Shown: piece by piece, positions 53,298 through 62,581 of the stretch
How positions within the stretch are numbered: the stretch's first letter is position 1
How the letters are laid out: each line of letters starts with the position of its first letter
The notes under the pieces: model-generated
Databases searched by the model: none
What the model was told of the DNA's origin: nothing
Seen by the model: only the letters and a program-made list of their open reading frames with translations
Translations under genes and position numbers: made by a program
Origin: Allomuricauda sp. TMED12
GTDB taxonomy: Bacteria > Bacteroidota > Bacteroidia > Flavobacteriales > Flavobacteriaceae
Direction of reading: 5' to 3'
Assembly (NCBI GenBank): GCA_002167435.2
Contig: NHBR02000079.1
Location: 1-64,000, forward strand
DNA: 64,000 nt

Positions 53298-54266
53298 TTA
53301 ATATCCTAACTTTTCACGAACTCGAGCCAAAACCTCATTGGCTACTTTTCGCGCTTTTTCTGCGCCAAAAGCTAGAGCTTGGTCGATTTCGTTTTTGTGG
53401 TTCATATAGTATTCGAACTTTTCCCGAGGTTCTTCAAATTTATCCAAAATAAGTTCGTACAATGCCTGTTTGGCATGTCCGTAACCGTAATTTCCTGCCA
53501 AGTAGTTGGCACTCATTTCCTCAATCTGTTCAGGAGAAGCCAAAAGTTTGTACAAGGCAAAAACATTGTCCTTGCTGGGGTCCTTGGGTTCTTCCATGGG
53601 AGTACTGTCCGTAACAATGCCCATAATCTGCTTGCGCAGTTTTTTGTCCGTTTGGAATAGATTGATGAGGTTGCCACGGCTTTTGCTCATTTTTTCACCA
53701 TCTGTTCCCGGTACGTACATGGTTTGCTCGTGTACCTTGGCTTCGGGCATAACAAAAGTTTCTCCCATTTGGTTGTGAAATCGGGATGCCACATCGCGTG
53801 TCATTTCCAAATGTTGTAGTTGGTCTTTTCCTACGGGAACAATGTCCGCATCGTACAATAAAATATCCGCGGCCATAAGCATGGGATAAGTAAACAGTCC
53901 GGCGTTTACATCTTCCAATCTGTCCGCCTTGTCCTTAAAGGAATGGGCCAAGGTTAATCTTTGATATGGAAAAAAGCAACTAAGGTACCAGGCCAATTCT
54001 GCGGTTTGAGGAATATCGCTCTGTCTGTAAAAAACGGTTTTTTCAATATCCAACCCAAACGCCAACCAAGCCGCCGCAATGGCATAGGTATTATTTCGCA
54101 ACAGTTCACCATCTTTAATCTGGGTCAGTGAGTGCATATCGGCAATAAAAAGAAAGGAATCGTTTTTGGGGTCTTCAGCCATTTCAATGGCAGGAGCAAT
54201 TGCACCCAATATATTCCCTAAGTGAGGTGTTCCTGTACTTTGTATTCCTGTCAGAATTCGGGCCAT
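53298..54266 (-). CDS. trpS: Tryptophanyl-tRNA synthetase
   Basis: Class I aminoacyl-tRNA synthetase of 322 residues. The HIGH-like motif is in QSTGTPHLGN near the N terminus (start MARILTGIQ), and the KMSKS motif is in DGEKMSKSRGN. The start ATG at 54266 is standard; upstream in-frame codons to 54302 are not conserved in the family as far as I know. Its 3' end abuts a REP-like unit. Confidence 0.97.
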   Translation of the reverse strand: MARILTGIQSTGTPHLGNILGAIAPAIEMAEDPKNDSFLFIADMHSLTQIKDGELLRNNTYAIAAAWLAFGLDIEKTVFYRQSDIPQTAELAWYLSCFFPYQRLTLAHSFKDKADRLEDVNAGLFTYPMLMAADILLYDADIVPVGKDQLQHLEMTRDVASRFHNQMGETFVMPEAKVHEQTMYVPGTDGEKMSKSRGNLINLFQTDKKLRKQIMGIVTDSTPMEEPKDPSKDNVFALYKLLASPEQIEEMSANYLAGNYGYGHAKQALYELILDKFEEPREKFEYYMNHKNEIDQALAFGAEKARKVANEVLARVREKLGY

Positions 54267-54350
54267 GCTTAATTTTTGCCCGTAAAAGTAAGCATCCCGC
54301 ACATATAAAAAAAGCGGTTATGAGCGCTAAAATGTTTTAGGGGCACTAAG

Positions 54351-54593
54351 TTATTTTTTGAAAAGCCCCGCTATAAATAGAATTGCCACCGCACCAATTA
54401 CCCCAGTGATTAAATCGCCGAGAATACCAGAACTTATGTGAATGCCCAAGGCTCCAAATAGCCAGTTGCCAACGGCACCCCCGACAATTCCTAAAATAAT
54501 GTTCAATACGGCACCGAACCCACCACCTTTCATAATTTTACCGGCAAGCCAGCCTGCGAGAGCCCCAATCAGCAATGCATATAAAATACCCAT
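54351..54593 (-). CDS. GlsB/YeaQ/YmgE family membrane protein
   Basis: An 80-residue, glycine-rich protein of three membrane helices (MGILYALLIGALAGWLAGKI; GAVLNIILGIVGGAVGNWLFG; LITGVIGAVAILFIAGLFKK). This is the transglycosylase-associated/GlsB stress-response family; despite the name no enzymatic activity is established. ATG 54593 matches the family start. It is divergent from plsC. Confidence 0.9.
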   Translation of the reverse strand: MGILYALLIGALAGWLAGKIMKGGGFGAVLNIILGIVGGAVGNWLFGALGIHISSGILGDLITGVIGAVAILFIAGLFKK

Positions 54594-54650
54594 GCTATAA
54601 GATTTTATGGTTAGTCCTATAAAGATATTCAAAAATTCTACTTTTGGCCC

Positions 54651-55385
54651 ATGGTTGGAACAATCAAAAACGTTGGTTATGCATTGTACAGGGGATGGTT
54701 CTATGTGCTGGTTACCGTTCCCATTTTATTATTTTTCCCTTTTTTACTGCTATTTACCATTTCGGAAAAGACCTACCCCCAATTTTTTTGGTTGGCCCGG
54801 AATTTATGGGCAAGACCCATTTTGTATGGAATGGGCTGTTTTCCCAGAATAATCCGTGAGCAACGAATGCAGAAGGGAAAGAGTTATATGTTGGTGGCCA
54901 ACCACACCAGTATGTTGGACATTATGCTGATGCTTCATGTTAGTAGAAATCCTTTTGTTTTTGTTGGAAAAAAGGAATTGGTGAACATTCCCATTTTTGG
55001 GTTTTTCTACAAAAGGGTGTGTATAATGGTAGATCGTGATAACGTTCGAAGCAGAACAGGAGTATATCGTCGAGCCCAGAGAAGGTTGGATCAAGGATTG
55101 AGTATCTGTATTTTCCCAGAAGGAGGGGTTCCCGAAGAGGATATTGTTTTGGACAAGTTCAAGGACGGAGCCTTTAAAATGGCCATTGCACATAAGATTC
55201 CAGTTGTGCCCATGACCTTTTACGATAATAAAAAAAGATTCTCATTCACGTTTTATAGTGGTGGACCCGGACGAATAAGAGTAAAAGTCCACCAATTTTT
55301 TGAAACAGGCATTTTGAGCCCAGAAGACACCTCCACTTTGAGAGAAGAGGTCAGGGATGTGATTTTAAAAGAATTGAAGGCATAA
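54651..55385 (+). CDS. plsC: 1-acyl-sn-glycerol-3-phosphate acyltransferase
   Basis: Makes phosphatidic acid by acylating lysophosphatidate at the inner membrane. The 244-residue protein has an N-terminal hydrophobic segment (about 17-37), the HX4D catalytic motif in NHTSMLD (His85, Asp90), FVGKKEL and the FPEGGVPEE motif. Full length. Another lysophospholipid or ornithine lipid as acceptor cannot be excluded. Confidence 0.93.
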   Translation: MVGTIKNVGYALYRGWFYVLVTVPILLFFPFLLLFTISEKTYPQFFWLARNLWARPILYGMGCFPRIIREQRMQKGKSYMLVANHTSMLDIMLMLHVSRNPFVFVGKKELVNIPIFGFFYKRVCIMVDRDNVRSRTGVYRRAQRRLDQGLSICIFPEGGVPEEDIVLDKFKDGAFKMAIAHKIPVVPMTFYDNKKRFSFTFYSGGPGRIRVKVHQFFETGILSPEDTSTLREEVRDVILKELKA

Positions 55386-55398
55386 AACACACTTTCTT

Positions 55399-56565
55399 CT
55401 ATGCAAGATTTGGAAGGTTTAAAATGATGTTCTTTTCATGAAGACTATTATTGAATGAACTGGAGGTTTCATGTGAGATATCATAACCTTTAACAGTATT
55501 GAGAAGTTCAACTTGCTCTTTCCATTCCATAATATTTTCCCTGTACCAATGATTTTCCAGAGTTTTGGACTCTAAACCTTTACACTGATATTGCACTTCT
55601 ATTTTTACAATATCTTTTAAGGCTTTTATACCAATGTTGAAGTGTTGGTCGATGACACCGTTTATGATTGATTGCTCAACAATGTTTTCAAAGAGCATTA
55701 GTATTACAAATGATGGTATAACAGCTTCTTTGAGCTCATTGTTTTCCTTTTCAATGGATATGGAATAGTCAAAAGAACCATCATACCTCAACTTTTGAAG
55801 CTTTAGATACCAATGCAACATATCAATCTCGTTATAAAGGGAGGCCGAGTCCTTCCCCAGCTGTTTTAAATAAAAGCGGACAAGCTTACTAAATGTGGAG
55901 AAATAATCCAGAGCGAATTTTGTATTCTGTGTTGTAATAAAATATTGGATGGCGTTCAATGCATTGAATACAAAATGGGGATTAAGCTGCGAATTGAAGG
56001 CTTTTAGCTTTAACTCCAGCATCTCCTCTTTTACTTGAATAAGTTTAGTTTGTTTTTCAATAAGTTCCTTATTAGCCCTAACACTTTTAATTTTTATAGC
56101 ACAAACCGAAGCTATTGCGGAGAGCATTTTTAGATGTCGTTCGGAGAAAAAGCCTTTTTCTGGATGCTCGCAATCAATGACCCCATAAAGTTCGTCTTCA
56201 TACATTATGGGCACACATATTTCCGAAAGTCTAGTGTCATCATCCACAATATAACGGGAATCTTGAGAGGTATCAGGAATTAATTCTGGTTTTCCGGTTT
56301 TTGCGACGCTTCCGGTAATTCCTTGGCCAATGGATATCTCCACCGGATTATAAATTTTTTGGTCTTTAGGGCTTTTTGGACCGTAGGCAGCTTTTTGGAC
56401 AAGCAAATCTTCGCTTTCGTCCACCAGATAAATAACGCAATCCACAAAACCTAATTTTGAGATACAGTTTTTTGCGACATCCCATAGTATGTCTTCTTCA
56501 TTTTCCTTGCCCATTAAGGATTTGGAAAAATATATCAGTATATCTTCAAACTGACTGTCTATCAA
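55399..56565 (-). CDS. GAF-domain LytS-type sensor kinase, apparently degenerate
   Basis: A soluble 388-residue protein with an N-terminal GAF domain (about 15-160) and a LytS-type histidine kinase region (PF06580) with SQLNPHFVFNALNAIQYF, His197. The ATP-binding part is abnormal: the N-box reads ENIVEQSI instead of the ENAIxHG seen in its neighbour, and no glycine-rich DxGxG box can be found before the end. It may not bind ATP and could act as a partner of the kinase encoded just downstream on the minus strand. Confidence 0.8.
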   Translation of the reverse strand: MIDSQFEDILIYFSKSLMGKENEEDILWDVAKNCISKLGFVDCVIYLVDESEDLLVQKAAYGPKSPKDQKIYNPVEISIGQGITGSVAKTGKPELIPDTSQDSRYIVDDDTRLSEICVPIMYEDELYGVIDCEHPEKGFFSERHLKMLSAIASVCAIKIKSVRANKELIEKQTKLIQVKEEMLELKLKAFNSQLNPHFVFNALNAIQYFITTQNTKFALDYFSTFSKLVRFYLKQLGKDSASLYNEIDMLHWYLKLQKLRYDGSFDYSISIEKENNELKEAVIPSFVILMLFENIVEQSIINGVIDQHFNIGIKALKDIVKIEVQYQCKGLESKTLENHWYRENIMEWKEQVELLNTVKGYDISHETSSSFNNSLHEKNIILNLPNLA

Positions 56566-56643
56566 AACGATATGGTTTTATATCAATGGTTGGAATTTAC
56601 AAAAAACACTAAGTTACACATCCATTTTTGTTAGTTATTTCCA

Positions 56644-58518
56644 TTATTTTATAGGAATAGTAATAATGACTTTGGTTCCCAAGGATGCCTTATTATTATC
56701 GAATTTATCTATTATCTCCACTTCTCCAGATCCAAATTGCCAGAATTCCAATCTAGCAATGGTAATATTCAAACCTCTTGATTTTCTTTTGCTGCCATAG
56801 GGCCTTTTTGGTTGATTGCTACTATTTCTTCCTATCCCGGTATCATCAATAATACACATAATGGCATTTTTTGATTTTTTGAAAGATACATGTAGTTTTT
56901 TTACCCCTTGTTTTTTGGGTAGAAGACCATGCAATATTGCATTTTCAACAAATGGTTGGGAAATCATAAATGGAATTTCTATTTCGTCAATTGCAAGTTG
57001 TTCTTCAATTTCCAGGGTATACGAAAAAGCATTGTCAAAACGAAGCGATTCCAATTCCAGATAGTCTTTCAGCATTTTTGTTTCTTCTTCCAACGTGGCG
57101 TACAACTCAATGGAGCTTTCCAGAACATTTCTGGCAAGACGACTGAATTTTCTCAAATAATTAAGTGCGATTGAGTTTTTTCCAGTTAGAATCAAATGCT
57201 GAATTGACGCCAAAGCATTAAAAATGAAATGGGGACTGATCTGTGCCATTAAGGCCTTGTTCTTGTTGAGCAGAGCTTCTTGTTCAAAATTCAACCTTTC
57301 TATATGCTCAAGAAAGAGTTTATAAATTAAGGCAAAAGCAAAAATTATGATTTCAATTGTTGAGCCAATGTATAGGGGGACTTTATTATAATAACCCATT
57401 GGGTCCGCATCACCTTTCAAATAAAAATGCACCCCTGTACCAATCATAAATGGAGTGACTCCCAAAACAAAAAGATAATACACTAATTTTTTGGTCTTTA
57501 TCAAAACATAGACGACAAACAATGTGGAAAATATTGAGTCCCATATGGGAAGTACTTTCATAAGGTGAATATGGGCCATATAGTTGTCAAAAAAGTAATA
57601 AGCAAAATCAACCAAAAGGAAAATAATATGGAGGTATATTGAAAACAACGCAATATAGTACAGGAAACGATCTTCTTTTTTTAGATTCAAGTAGAAAAGG
57701 GCAAACAACAGATATGCTATGCCTATGAAAAAGGTAATATCTTCGAACAACCAAACTTTGAAAAGGGGGTTGTTGGGCAAAAAATTATGAAAAAAAACAT
57801 ACTCATCCTTAATGGCATAGATGAGCATGAACATTGTGTACAAAGAATACATCAAAAACTCCCATCTTCTGAAATACCCAAAGAAAACGAGTATAATAAT
57901 GGTCATGAGCCCAGCAATCCCAACGAAGATATAGCTGTAAAGAAATTGCTCCGTATCATTCCAAGATAAAAGGTCTTTGATGGAAACCTTGGTGTATCCA
58001 AACTTCCAGTTCTTCAGGTTTTCTATAAATAGAACCCGTTTTGTTTTTAGGAAGAGATAACGACCATTGATAATATAATTGGAGTCAACCCGTGTTTCCG
58101 AAAAATATTTGGCAGATTTTATTTGATTTCCAGCAGTATTGTTGTCAAATCTTCCGATGGCTTTTTTAGAAATCATTTGATTACCCCAATAAAACAGCTC
58201 AGCATGGTCGAAACTGTTGTATACCAAATACCAAGTATTGCCACTTGTAAGGAAAGGCAACTCTTTCCCTAAATCCAATCTTATCCAAAAGATATCCTTT
58301 GGATGGGTTTTTTCTGAATGATCTGTAATGGGGGCAAATAAGGTTGTATCCTTTAAAATGTCATTAATTGTAAGGCTATCGTTCCGTGTCACAAATATTT
58401 CAAAAGGTATTTGACCCTCCACAAAGGAGAAATCGCCTTTTGTTTGGGCCAAACTCAAAAAGCCAATAAAAATAAAAGTAACAACAAGAGTTTTTTTCCA
58501 CACTCCTTCCATCCTCAT
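56644..58518 (-). CDS. 7TM-DISM LytS-type sensor histidine kinase
   Basis: A 624-residue membrane sensor: signal peptide (1-25), a periplasmic 7TMR-DISMED2-like beta domain (about 30-175), seven membrane helices (about 190-395) and a LytS-type kinase region with QISPHFIFNALASIQH near 430. The N-box QPFVENAILHG near 525 and the G-box DDTGIGRN near 562 are intact, in contrast with the neighbouring GAF protein. No response regulator is adjacent. The ligand is unknown. Confidence 0.9.
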   Translation of the reverse strand: MRMEGVWKKTLVVTFIFIGFLSLAQTKGDFSFVEGQIPFEIFVTRNDSLTINDILKDTTLFAPITDHSEKTHPKDIFWIRLDLGKELPFLTSGNTWYLVYNSFDHAELFYWGNQMISKKAIGRFDNNTAGNQIKSAKYFSETRVDSNYIINGRYLFLKTKRVLFIENLKNWKFGYTKVSIKDLLSWNDTEQFLYSYIFVGIAGLMTIIILVFFGYFRRWEFLMYSLYTMFMLIYAIKDEYVFFHNFLPNNPLFKVWLFEDITFFIGIAYLLFALFYLNLKKEDRFLYYIALFSIYLHIIFLLVDFAYYFFDNYMAHIHLMKVLPIWDSIFSTLFVVYVLIKTKKLVYYLFVLGVTPFMIGTGVHFYLKGDADPMGYYNKVPLYIGSTIEIIIFAFALIYKLFLEHIERLNFEQEALLNKNKALMAQISPHFIFNALASIQHLILTGKNSIALNYLRKFSRLARNVLESSIELYATLEEETKMLKDYLELESLRFDNAFSYTLEIEEQLAIDEIEIPFMISQPFVENAILHGLLPKKQGVKKLHVSFKKSKNAIMCIIDDTGIGRNSSNQPKRPYGSKRKSRGLNITIARLEFWQFGSGEVEIIDKFDNNKASLGTKVIITIPIK

Positions 58519-58658
58519 GTGAAACCGATCTGTAATAGCCTTGACTATTGTTTGTATTGATTAAATCTTGTGCTTGGGTAGTAAAATAGGTGTTAAATAC
58601 CACCACACATGGGTTTATATTTACCTCAAAATACTAAAAATTTATAAATGAACAACAT

Positions 58659-58690
58659 ATAAAAAAAGTGCCCTACATAAACAGGACACT
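58659..58690 (-). terminator. Terminator after the anti-sigma/barrel gene
   Basis: On the minus strand AGTGTCCT pairs with AGGGCACT (seven pairs and a wobble) and TTTTTTT follows, ending near 58660. A second perfect hairpin, GATTGCC/GGCAATC (58696-58715), lies just before it. Both are downstream of the gene ending at 58738; the rest of the 219 bp gap to the kinase gene shows no feature. Confidence 0.7.
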
Positions 58691-58737
58691 TGATTGATTG
58701 CCTAAAGGGGCAATCTTCCTAACCAACTTCTTTTATA

Positions 58738-60183
58738 TTAGAACCTAAAACTAAAACCGCTATAAACCCCGATTGAATAGGGTTGAAAGTTGCCCGAAAC
58801 ATTGGAAAACGTGTTTAATTGATACTTGAAGACCGGTTCAACATTGATTTTAATCTTTGGAGAAAACCTATAATTGAGACCCATGCCCACATTGGCACTA
58901 AAGTTTAAGGAATTTATATTGTTGGCCTCGCCGATTTCGGTCACTAAAGTGTTGGATTCCAACAAAACTGAATTATCCACCAAAAAGAGGGAGCTAAAGC
59001 CACCGATAAGGTCAACACCAAACTTTTTGTCCAAAACAGCATAGTTTACCTCTAAAGGAACCTCGATATAGCCAAGTTGCTGAAGCATTTTACCATCTAG
59101 TGACGGGACGCTGTTCAACGCCACTTCTTTGGATAAGGTAGATGGAGAAGCTTTTGCGGATTCCCTGCTTTCCACCACTAAGGTTGATGAATTCGGGTTG
59201 TAATCTATATTGGAAATTTTATCTCCTGATGCTGCGCGTAAGGTAGAAGAGAACAGTACATCATTGGTACTATATCCAAAATTTACTCGGTGTACCCCCG
59301 AACGTATCTTTAGTTTTTGTCCTACTTCATAAGAAACGGTAAGCCCATAACTTAAATTAAGATTACCGGATTTTGAGTTTGAGGAAAAATCCGGACCAAT
59401 TGGGGAGCCGTCCCCGGAAGCATCAAAATAAACAGGGGCCAGAGAAGGCCCAACGGACCATTTGCCTGGTTTGTTTTTGTCGGCCACTTTATCTAAATCC
59501 TCTTGCTCTTTAATTGCATCATAAATCGATTGTTCCCCAACGTTGTCCTTTGTCTCTTCATGGATCGCTATGGCTTCCTCTGAGTTTGAAGTAGTAGCAA
59601 TTGCTTGTTTACCGTTAGACTCATTACTGTTGTTGTTCGGGATAATCGATGGGTTGTTTTTGGCAACCTCATTGTTGTCGGAAAAAAGAGATTCCGATTG
59701 CTCTAAACTAACCGCTTCTTTGTCCCGAATGGGTAGAGTATTCTTTTGTGGGCTCGACGAGATGCTTGTGGCAACTTCTGTTTTGTTGCCAGAGGTGTTC
59801 AAATTGTTGTTTTCAACGTAGCTTTCTTTTTCCACAAATTCCCCACTACTGATTTCATTGTCCGAATCCCTGGACAGGGAAGGAGAATCGAAATTATCTG
59901 CACCCTCTTCGGCATCATTGGTCGATTCGGGGGAGGTTATGTTCTCACTATCGGAAATAATCTGTTGTTTTACAGGCTCTTCTGCAAATGGATTGATTGT
60001 TAGCAGCAATATTGCAAGAGCAGCTGCCACACCGCCAAGGCTCCACCAAAATGGAATTATACGCTTCTTTTGTTTTTTGTTGTCCAAAGAGTGTTCAATG
60101 GCATCCCAAACCTTTTGGTCCGGAACCTCTTGAAAGTCCCGAAATCGTTCTTTGAACAATTGCTCTAAATTCTTTTTCCCCAT
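58738..60183 (-). CDS. Anti-sigma-like N terminus fused to an outer-membrane-type beta-barrel
   Basis: A 481-residue protein. Residues 1-42 are cytoplasmic and charged (FKERFRDFQEVPDQKVWDAI), like the start of Bacteroidota anti-sigma factors; 44-63 form one transmembrane helix; 70-235 are a low-complexity Ser/Asn/Glu-rich linker; about 240-481 are beta strands ending in GVYSGFSFRF, with the terminal Phe of outer membrane proteins. It starts 11 bp after the ECF sigma gene, so it probably controls that factor. How it spans the envelope is unclear. Confidence 0.78.
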   Translation of the reverse strand: MGKKNLEQLFKERFRDFQEVPDQKVWDAIEHSLDNKKQKKRIIPFWWSLGGVAAALAILLLTINPFAEEPVKQQIISDSENITSPESTNDAEEGADNFDSPSLSRDSDNEISSGEFVEKESYVENNNLNTSGNKTEVATSISSSPQKNTLPIRDKEAVSLEQSESLFSDNNEVAKNNPSIIPNNNSNESNGKQAIATTSNSEEAIAIHEETKDNVGEQSIYDAIKEQEDLDKVADKNKPGKWSVGPSLAPVYFDASGDGSPIGPDFSSNSKSGNLNLSYGLTVSYEVGQKLKIRSGVHRVNFGYSTNDVLFSSTLRAASGDKISNIDYNPNSSTLVVESRESAKASPSTLSKEVALNSVPSLDGKMLQQLGYIEVPLEVNYAVLDKKFGVDLIGGFSSLFLVDNSVLLESNTLVTEIGEANNINSLNFSANVGMGLNYRFSPKIKINVEPVFKYQLNTFSNVSGNFQPYSIGVYSGFSFRF

Positions 60184-60194
60184 GATCGTTCTAT

Positions 60195-60725
60195 TTAAGC
60201 AATGTTAATTTTTGTTTTCTCAATTTTATCTCTCAAAATGGCTTTGGCCCTTGCCAAATTCGATTTTGAAGTTCCTGTGGATGTCCCCAACATCTCACCG
60301 ATTTCTTTGTGGCTATAACCGTCCAGTACATAGAGGTTAAATGTTAACCTGTATTTATGTGGAAGTTCTTGAATGTACCCCAATAATGTAGACAGACTTA
60401 TATCCGTGTCCTCTGTATCTACTTCTACCTCATCTTCGGTATTTTCCGATACCACATTGAGGTATTGGTCTTTTCTATATTTCTGAAGTACAGTATTTAC
60501 CGTTATCCTTTTGATCCAACCTTCAAAAGATCCTTTAAAATTAAACTGATGGACTTTGTCGAATATGGTCATAAAACTATCGTGCAGATTATCTTCTGCC
60601 TCCGTTTTATTCCGAGAATACTTGAGGCACATACCGAAAAGAATACCGGAATATCTCCGGTATAGCTCAGCTTGCGCCTGTCGGTTTCCCTTTTGACAGT
60701 TATGTATCAGTTCATCAAGATCCAA
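60195..60725 (-). CDS. ECF-type RNA polymerase sigma factor
   Basis: A 176-residue extracytoplasmic-function sigma factor. Region 2 spans about 5-90 (AELYRRYSGILFGMCLKYSRNKTEAEDNLHD; FKGSFEGWIKRITVNT) and region 4 about 115-170, with the DNA-recognition helix in YSHKEIGEMLGTSTGTSKSNLARAK. It heads a two-gene unit with the anti-sigma/barrel protein. Targets are unknown. Confidence 0.93.
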   Translation of the reverse strand: MDLDELIHNCQKGNRQAQAELYRRYSGILFGMCLKYSRNKTEAEDNLHDSFMTIFDKVHQFNFKGSFEGWIKRITVNTVLQKYRKDQYLNVVSENTEDEVEVDTEDTDISLSTLLGYIQELPHKYRLTFNLYVLDGYSHKEIGEMLGTSTGTSKSNLARAKAILRDKIEKTKINIA

Positions 60726-60753
60726 ATGTTGGTCAATTCTGGATTGTTGCTAT

Positions 60754-61197
60754 CTAATTTGTGGGTGCCCCTTCCTCGGCTATCGGTACGGTATACTCCA
60801 AATATGTGGCATTGCCATCGGCATCATCACCCGCATAAAACCTAAAAGTGTACTCTTCGGTATAAATTACATTAAATTTTAAAGTGGCCACAACTTCTTC
60901 TATGGCCTGGGTACAAGCTCGGTTTTCGTCCGTGAGCACTGAACCTATCACTACAACATCCCGACCGGTTACAGAGGTTTGTACCACATCAAAACCTTCA
61001 AAAAAAGTACAGCCGTTAGGCCTTTGGTAAGTTACTTCAATATCGTAAGTTTTACCAAATTCAAAAAATTCAGGTACATCGGCCTCAATTGTATTTAAGG
61101 CAGTAAAGTAAAAATTGGGGGAATCATCGTCCACCTCACAAGATATGAACCATGAGCATGCCACAATTAACATAAAGGGCATTAGCACTTTTTTCAT
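60754..61197 (-). CDS. Small lipoprotein, function unknown
   Basis: A 147-residue protein with a lipoprotein signal (MKKVLMPFMLIVACSWFISC, Cys20 as acylation site). The mature part is acidic and beta-rich, with two cysteines in NGCTFFEGF and NRACTQAI that could form a disulfide. I do not recognise the family. It lies 28 bp before the sigma factor and probably shares its transcript. Confidence 0.75.
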   Translation of the reverse strand: MKKVLMPFMLIVACSWFISCEVDDDSPNFYFTALNTIEADVPEFFEFGKTYDIEVTYQRPNGCTFFEGFDVVQTSVTGRDVVVIGSVLTDENRACTQAIEEVVATLKFNVIYTEEYTFRFYAGDDADGNATYLEYTVPIAEEGAPTN

Positions 61198-61297
61198 AAT
61201 AAAAATCCTTTTTATCCCTTAGATGTGCAGCACAGACAAGGGTTGCGTAGGATTTTCACAACCAAAAGTTAATCTACCCAAAAAATCGTTTAAAAGG

Positions 61298-62305
61298 TTA
61301 TTCGCTTACCGCTGAGATTGCTTCCCTTATTTTATCCTCCAATTCATCGGATAGTTCTGGGTTGTCCATCAGTAGTGATTTTACGGCATCTCTTCCTTGC
61401 CCCAATTTGGTGTCCCCATAACTGAACCAAGAACCACTTTTCTTGACAATTTCATAAGCAACTCCCAAATCGAGTATTTCTCCGATTTTGGATATTCCTT
61501 CTCCATACATAATATCGAACTCTGCAGTTCTAAATGGTGGAGCGACCTTGTTCTTCACAACTTTTACGCGGGTTTTGTTACCTTGAACATCCCCGTCCGT
61601 ATTTTTGATCTGGGTAGATCTTCTAATATCCAATCTTACCGAAGCGTAAAATTTTAAGGCATTACCACCGGTGGTGGTTTCCGGATTCCCGAACATTACC
61701 CCTATTTTTTCCCGTAACTGGTTGATGAAGATTACGGTACATTTTGTCTTGCTTATGGTGGAGGTCAACTTTCTTAATGCCTGTGACATTAAACGAGCAT
61801 GTAATCCCATTTTGGAGTCACCCATTTCACCTTCGATCTCGCTTTTTGGAGTTAGCGCCGCTACGGAATCCACTATTACGATATCAATGGCGCCGGAACG
61901 TATCAAGTTTTCTGTAATTTCCAAAGCTTGTTCCCCATGGTCGGGCTGAGAAATAATTAAGTTATCGATATCAACACCCAACTTTTTGGCATAAAAACGA
62001 TCAAAAGCATGTTCTGCATCAATAAAAGCGGCTATTCCACCGGCTTTTTGAGCTTCTGCAATAGCATGTAAGGTCAAAGTGGTTTTACCAGAAGATTCTG
62101 GACCGTATATTTCAACCACTCTTCCTCTGGGGTAACCTCCAACGCCCAGGGCAATATCCAATCCCAATGAGCCAGAAGGAATAACCTCTACATCTTCAAC
62201 GACACTGTCCCCCATTTTCATGACAGCACCTTTACCATAGGTTTTGTCCAATTTATCAAGTGTAAGTTTAAGGGCTTTTAATTTTGCTTCTTTTTCTTTG
62301 CTCAT
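61298..62305 (-). CDS. recA: Recombinase RecA
   Basis: Strand-exchange ATPase of 335 residues. Walker A is GPESSGKTT (68-76), the Walker B strand [10 protein letters not shown] follows, then the conserved MSQALRKLT and [22 protein letters not shown] (loop L2). Full length with a short C terminus. It is divergent from trhO; no clear LexA-type operator can be asserted in the 276 bp between them. Confidence 0.98.
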   Translation of the reverse strand: MSKEKEAKLKALKLTLDKLDKTYGKGAVMKMGDSVVEDVEVIPSGSLGLDIALGVGGYPRGRVVEIYGPESSGKTTLTLHAIAEAQKAGGIAAFIDAEHAFDRFYAKKLGVDIDNLIISQPDHGEQALEITENLIRSGAIDIVIVDSVAALTPKSEIEGEMGDSKMGLHARLMSQALRKLTSTISKTKCTVIFINQLREKIGVMFGNPETTTGGNALKFYASVRLDIRRSTQIKNTDGDVQGNKTRVKVVKNKVAPPFRTAEFDIMYGEGISKIGEILDLGVAYEIVKKSGSWFSYGDTKLGQGRDAVKSLLMDNPELSDELEDKIREAISAVSE

Positions 62306-62504
62306 GGTAAAAAACGATTAGGAAGGCTAAAATACCATTTCTTTCAACATGCCACAAAGGCCACGCAACCTTTTTAATAACATTACATCTTAAGCATACT
62401 AACTCATCTTTATAGAGCTTATAACAGCTCACAATTGCTAGAAAGAAGAAAATTCAGCTATGAAAAAGAGAAAGTGGATTAAAGGGGCCGATCATAAGGC
62501 CCTT

Positions 62505-62537
62505 TTGATTTACTCTCCCTTCTAATTCCTATCTTTG
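62505..62537 (+). promoter_or_regulatory. Promoter of trhO
   Basis: TTG at 62505-62507 (within TTTTG) and TATCTTTG at 62530-62537 match the Bacteroidota -33 and -7 elements, with a 22 bp spacer. The trhO ATG follows 43 bp later. This is the best promoter match in the window. Confidence 0.6.
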
Positions 62538-62581
62538 CGGCAAATTTCAAAGAACCATTCTTTAACTTAATCAAGTATAGC

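Noticed and set aside
62306-62581. LexA-type SOS operator upstream of recA
   Set aside because: No convincing palindromic operator could be identified by eye, and the Bacteroidota LexA consensus is not firm enough to assert one.
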